This document shows positions 62,032 through 64,000 of a DNA stretch of 64,000 nt, piece by piece (positions within the stretch are counted from its first letter, which is position 1; the number at the start of each line of letters is the position of its first letter). The DNA comes from Chrysophaeum taylorii (lineage: Eukaryota; Sar; Pelagophyceae; Pelagomonadales; Pelagomonadaceae). The DNA is taken from positions 372,001-436,000 of the forward strand of contig JAQMWT010000670.1 in NCBI GenBank assembly GCA_029834535.1, in the 5' to 3' direction. A program made the position numbers and the translations under genes. The notes under the pieces were generated by a model. The model worked only from the letters and a program-made list of their open reading frames with translations. It had not been told where the DNA came from and did not search any database.

Positions 62032-62607
62032 CTAGTCGGGGTCATCGCTGAGTCGTGGGGCAGGCGAAGAGAGGATGGGCCCCCGTAGGTCGTACGCATG
62101 CTGCCGCCGGACGTATGTGCGACGAAGGGTGACGTCCTGCTGGGATCGGGCGGCCTGGGTGGGGCTCCCCGAGGCGGCGACATAGCCGAGGGCGGTGAGG
62201 GCACAGCACGCCCGGCCCAATGCGTTGGCGATCCCCCACTCATGGTAGATGCGGCGAGTATGGGCAGCCTTTGCCTCTGTGAAGTTGGCGCAGCCGCTTT
62301 CCAAACAGGTTCGCGCAGCGATGCGCTCTGCGCATGTTTTGGCGAGGGCGTGGCATGCCGCGCTGGCCTCGCCGAAGGCACCAATGACGAGGCCGGCGAC
62401 GGTGCCGTAGCTACGTAGCCGCTGTTCGACAGGGCCCAAGAAGCCAGGCGGTGGTGCTGTACCCGGCAGGGGGATGATGGCGTCGATGCCGCGGGCGTGA
62501 GCGAGGTATTCGGAGTGGACTTGCGCTGCGCGTCGATCGACAGGCGACGGGTGGGAGGGATGGAAGGTGTGGGCGCCCGAATTAGGGTAAGGATCAGGTA
62601 GGCCCAC
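62032..62607 (-). CDS. Repeat-encoded conserved ORF, best copy (D)
   Basis: 191 residues open. Blocks: PVDRRAAQVHSEYLAHARG, GFLGPVEQRLRSYGTVAGLV, GAFGEASAACHALAKTCAE, RRIYHEWGIANALGRACCAL and RSQQDVTLRRTYVRRQHAYD, ending LSDDPD. This is the most continuous of five copies in the window and defines the product. Function unknown. No catalytic motif seen. Confidence 0.5.
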   Translation of the reverse strand: MGLPDPYPNSGAHTFHPSHPSPVDRRAAQVHSEYLAHARGIDAIIPLPGTAPPPGFLGPVEQRLRSYGTVAGLVIGAFGEASAACHALAKTCAERIAARTCLESGCANFTEAKAAHTRRIYHEWGIANALGRACCALTALGYVAASGSPTQAARSQQDVTLRRTYVRRQHAYDLRGPILSSPAPRLSDDPD

Positions 62608-62611
62608 GAGC

Positions 62612-63150
62612 CAGCCATTGATCCTCGAAGCCGTCTACGGCGACCTCGCAGACTATTTCCACGACCCGCGGCGGCTCTTTCAGCGCGCCATTCTCACGCC
62701 CCGTCGAAACGATGTTGTCGATGCTGACAACGCGCGCATGACCGCGACCTTTTTTTCCCGGAGACGAGGTGTCGGAGTTCTTTTAGGCAGACTAGGTTGG
62801 GTCGGAAGACGACGCCTCGCTCTTTACAGTCGAGTTTTCGACTCCCTGACAACCAACGGCATGCTGACTTTGAGCGCGAGCTTAAGGTCTTCGCAACCTC
62901 GACCCGTCGCACGGCCACTGCAACGGTACCAGATACATGATCGATCGTGTCGTGTCACCGAGGCTCCTCCAACCTGTATCCCTTAAGGCCCGCCGATGCC
63001 AAACGATCAACAAGAGCCAGGGCCAGACGCCCCGCGAGGTCGGCGTGCTCTTGCCCAAACCCGTCTTCTGTCACGTCCAGCTCTACGTGGCTCTCTGTCG
63101 ATCGGCAACCCCGAGGATATACTCATCTGGGTCGAAGACTCCACCCTACC
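62612..63150 (+). pseudogene. Helitron/PIF1-like helicase C-terminal fragment, copy D
   Basis: ILEAVYGDLADYFHDPRR then LFQRAILTPRRNDVVDADN, CNGTRYMIDRV, and QTINKSQGQTPREVGVLLPK with VFCHVQLYVALCRSATPR: the C-terminal motifs (V and VI region) of Helitron-type PIF1 helicases. Broken by several frame changes and stops. Confidence 0.68.
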
Positions 63151-63599
63151 CCACACGTGCTGCGCAATACCGATAAGCCCCCTCCCGGCGTCTACACGCG
63201 CACTATAGGTGAACTTACTGGGAAAAGTTGAATTTACTGAGGTTTGAGATTGGGATTAGGAGAATATAGTGACCAGGTGAGCTTACTGGGACCAGATGAA
63301 CTTCTGGGAGTTTTAGAGTAAACTCAAAGGCTAGCGGCGTGTGCGGATCAAGGCAGCTTAGATTGGCGGAGGCGAGAGCGACGAGCTCGAAGGAGTGGGT
63401 GTGAGCTAGGTGAACTTACTGATCAGGTGAACTTAAATGAAACTTACTGGGACCAGGTGAACTTACTAGGGTTAGAGATTGGGACTAGGTGAACTTACTG
63501 GCCTGCACTTGTCTGTCTTTAAATGTCGACTGCTAAGAGGGGGGTGTGTGTGGGGAGCATGAAGGATGTGGGTGGGTTTGTGGGGTATGAGGGACTTGT

Positions 63600-63941
63600 C
63601 TGGGTAGAGGATATCGCCACTCGAGCTGCGAACTTATCATGATCCTCAGGAGAAGAGCACATTCCATCGACTACCCTGAGTTGCTCGTACCCAGAAGACG
63701 TAGCAACGAAAACTTGCCCAGTTTCCACGGGCTCTGAAAGAGCGACTGGCACGCAGTAGGTGCGCCCAGGCTCGACCTTCATCGTGCGTGCAGCATAGGC
63801 TATCACTTCATAAGCATCGCTGTTCGAACTTTGAGAAGGCGTAACTGGAGGAACTCCCCAAGTCGTCGAAGATCCCGCTCGTTTCGGCGGTGGGCGCTGG
63901 AGGTCTTCAATCTTGCACAAGCGAGCGTAGTCGGCTCTCAA
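63600..63941 (-). pseudogene. Possible LTR-retrotransposon pol fragment (Gypsy-like)
   Basis: Minus strand: KVEPGRTYCVPVALSEPVET, then GYEQLRVVDGM and HDKFAARVAIS. This resembles the stretch between protease and reverse transcriptase in Gypsy-type pol. It is incomplete: cut by the cassette on one side, and the rest may lie beyond the window. A fossil; age not estimable here. Confidence 0.35.
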
Positions 63942-64000
63942 CTGTGCTCAGGCTTTGTTGCATCGCATGGTGCTGTTGCCCATAAACCTGAACTACCACG

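Larger units (their letters stand above)
61931..63600 (+). mobile_element. Repeat cassette copy D, inverted partner of C
   Basis: Satellite-like unit (61940-62045), conserved ORF on the minus strand (62607-62032, the most complete copy), helicase fragment on the plus strand (about 62612-63150), iterons (63205-63510), then one more satellite-like unit (63515-63595). C and D together form a roughly 2.8-kb imperfect palindrome whose outer ends both carry AGTGCAGGCCAGTAAGTTC or its complement. Confidence 0.72.

Noticed and set aside
61740-63600. Subtelomeric helicase repeats
   Set aside because: No telomeric repeat is visible and cassettes occur at internal sites between ordinary genes.
1-64000. 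tRNA and rRNA genes
   Set aside because: I looked for T-loop-like GGTTCRANYCC signatures and conserved rRNA blocks and saw none, though a covariance-model search would be decisive.

Overview
The window is nuclear DNA of a unicellular eukaryote, most likely an alga. Stramenopile-type is my best guess, but no marker here settles it. It has GT-AG introns, many of them tiny (about 37 to 81 nt), very short gaps between genes, GC-rich coding sequence and abundant microsatellites. One small protein has a two-part leader like those of plastid lumen proteins. Several families are typically eukaryotic: translin/TRAX, Hikeshi, ASH2-type SPRY, DUF1336, PLAC8, MYND and a CNG-type channel. I see no rRNA, tRNA or CRISPR.

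Layout. 1-5.2 kb: the 3' part of a large fatty-acyl-AMP ligase / carrier / Pls-PosA-like membrane protein, interrupted by frame changes. 5.9-10.1 kb: repeat-rich, with a 1.2-kb terminal-inverted-repeat element carrying a purple-acid-phosphatase fragment, a phage tail-collar-like fragment, a 12 x 15-bp minisatellite and a 136-bp MITE with a perfect 8-bp target duplication. 10.8-32.8 kb: a gene-dense island (membrane protein, a translin-TRAX tandem protein, hybrid histidine kinase, DUF1336 protein, Cys-rich membrane protein, lumen-type protein, PLAC8 protein, MYND/MSS51-like protein, IQ/SAM protein, type II membrane protein, CNG-type channel, tandem methyltransferase, and a second interrupted methyltransferase). 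33.9-42.8 kb: two inverted copies of a repeat cassette bearing a decayed Helitron/PIF1-type helicase C-terminus enclose about 4.6 kb that includes an ASH2-like SPRY gene and a seven-helix membrane protein. 43.5-50.4 kb: glycosyltransferase, PanB, Hikeshi, WD40-like and secreted-protein genes. 50.8-53.7 kb: decayed and repetitive DNA. 54.0-57.5 kb: a GSGRD-repeat protein and a fusion of an S-adenosylhomocysteine-hydrolase-like domain with a methyltransferase. 59.4-63.6 kb: further repeat cassettes, two of them back to back, then a probable LTR-retrotransposon pol fragment at the right edge.

Functionally the island holds an unusual amount of SAM-related machinery: the SAHH-like/methyltransferase fusion, a METTL13-like tandem methyltransferase, an interrupted methyltransferase and the SPRY subunit of a histone methyltransferase complex. 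There are also signalling genes (hybrid histidine kinase, cyclic-nucleotide-gated-type channel, IQ protein). Linkage here probably reflects dense packing rather than operons. The two most unusual proteins are the single-chain translin+TRAX protein and the SAHH-like+methyltransferase fusion. Several frame breaks fall on homopolymer runs, so some apparent pseudogenes may be assembly artefacts.
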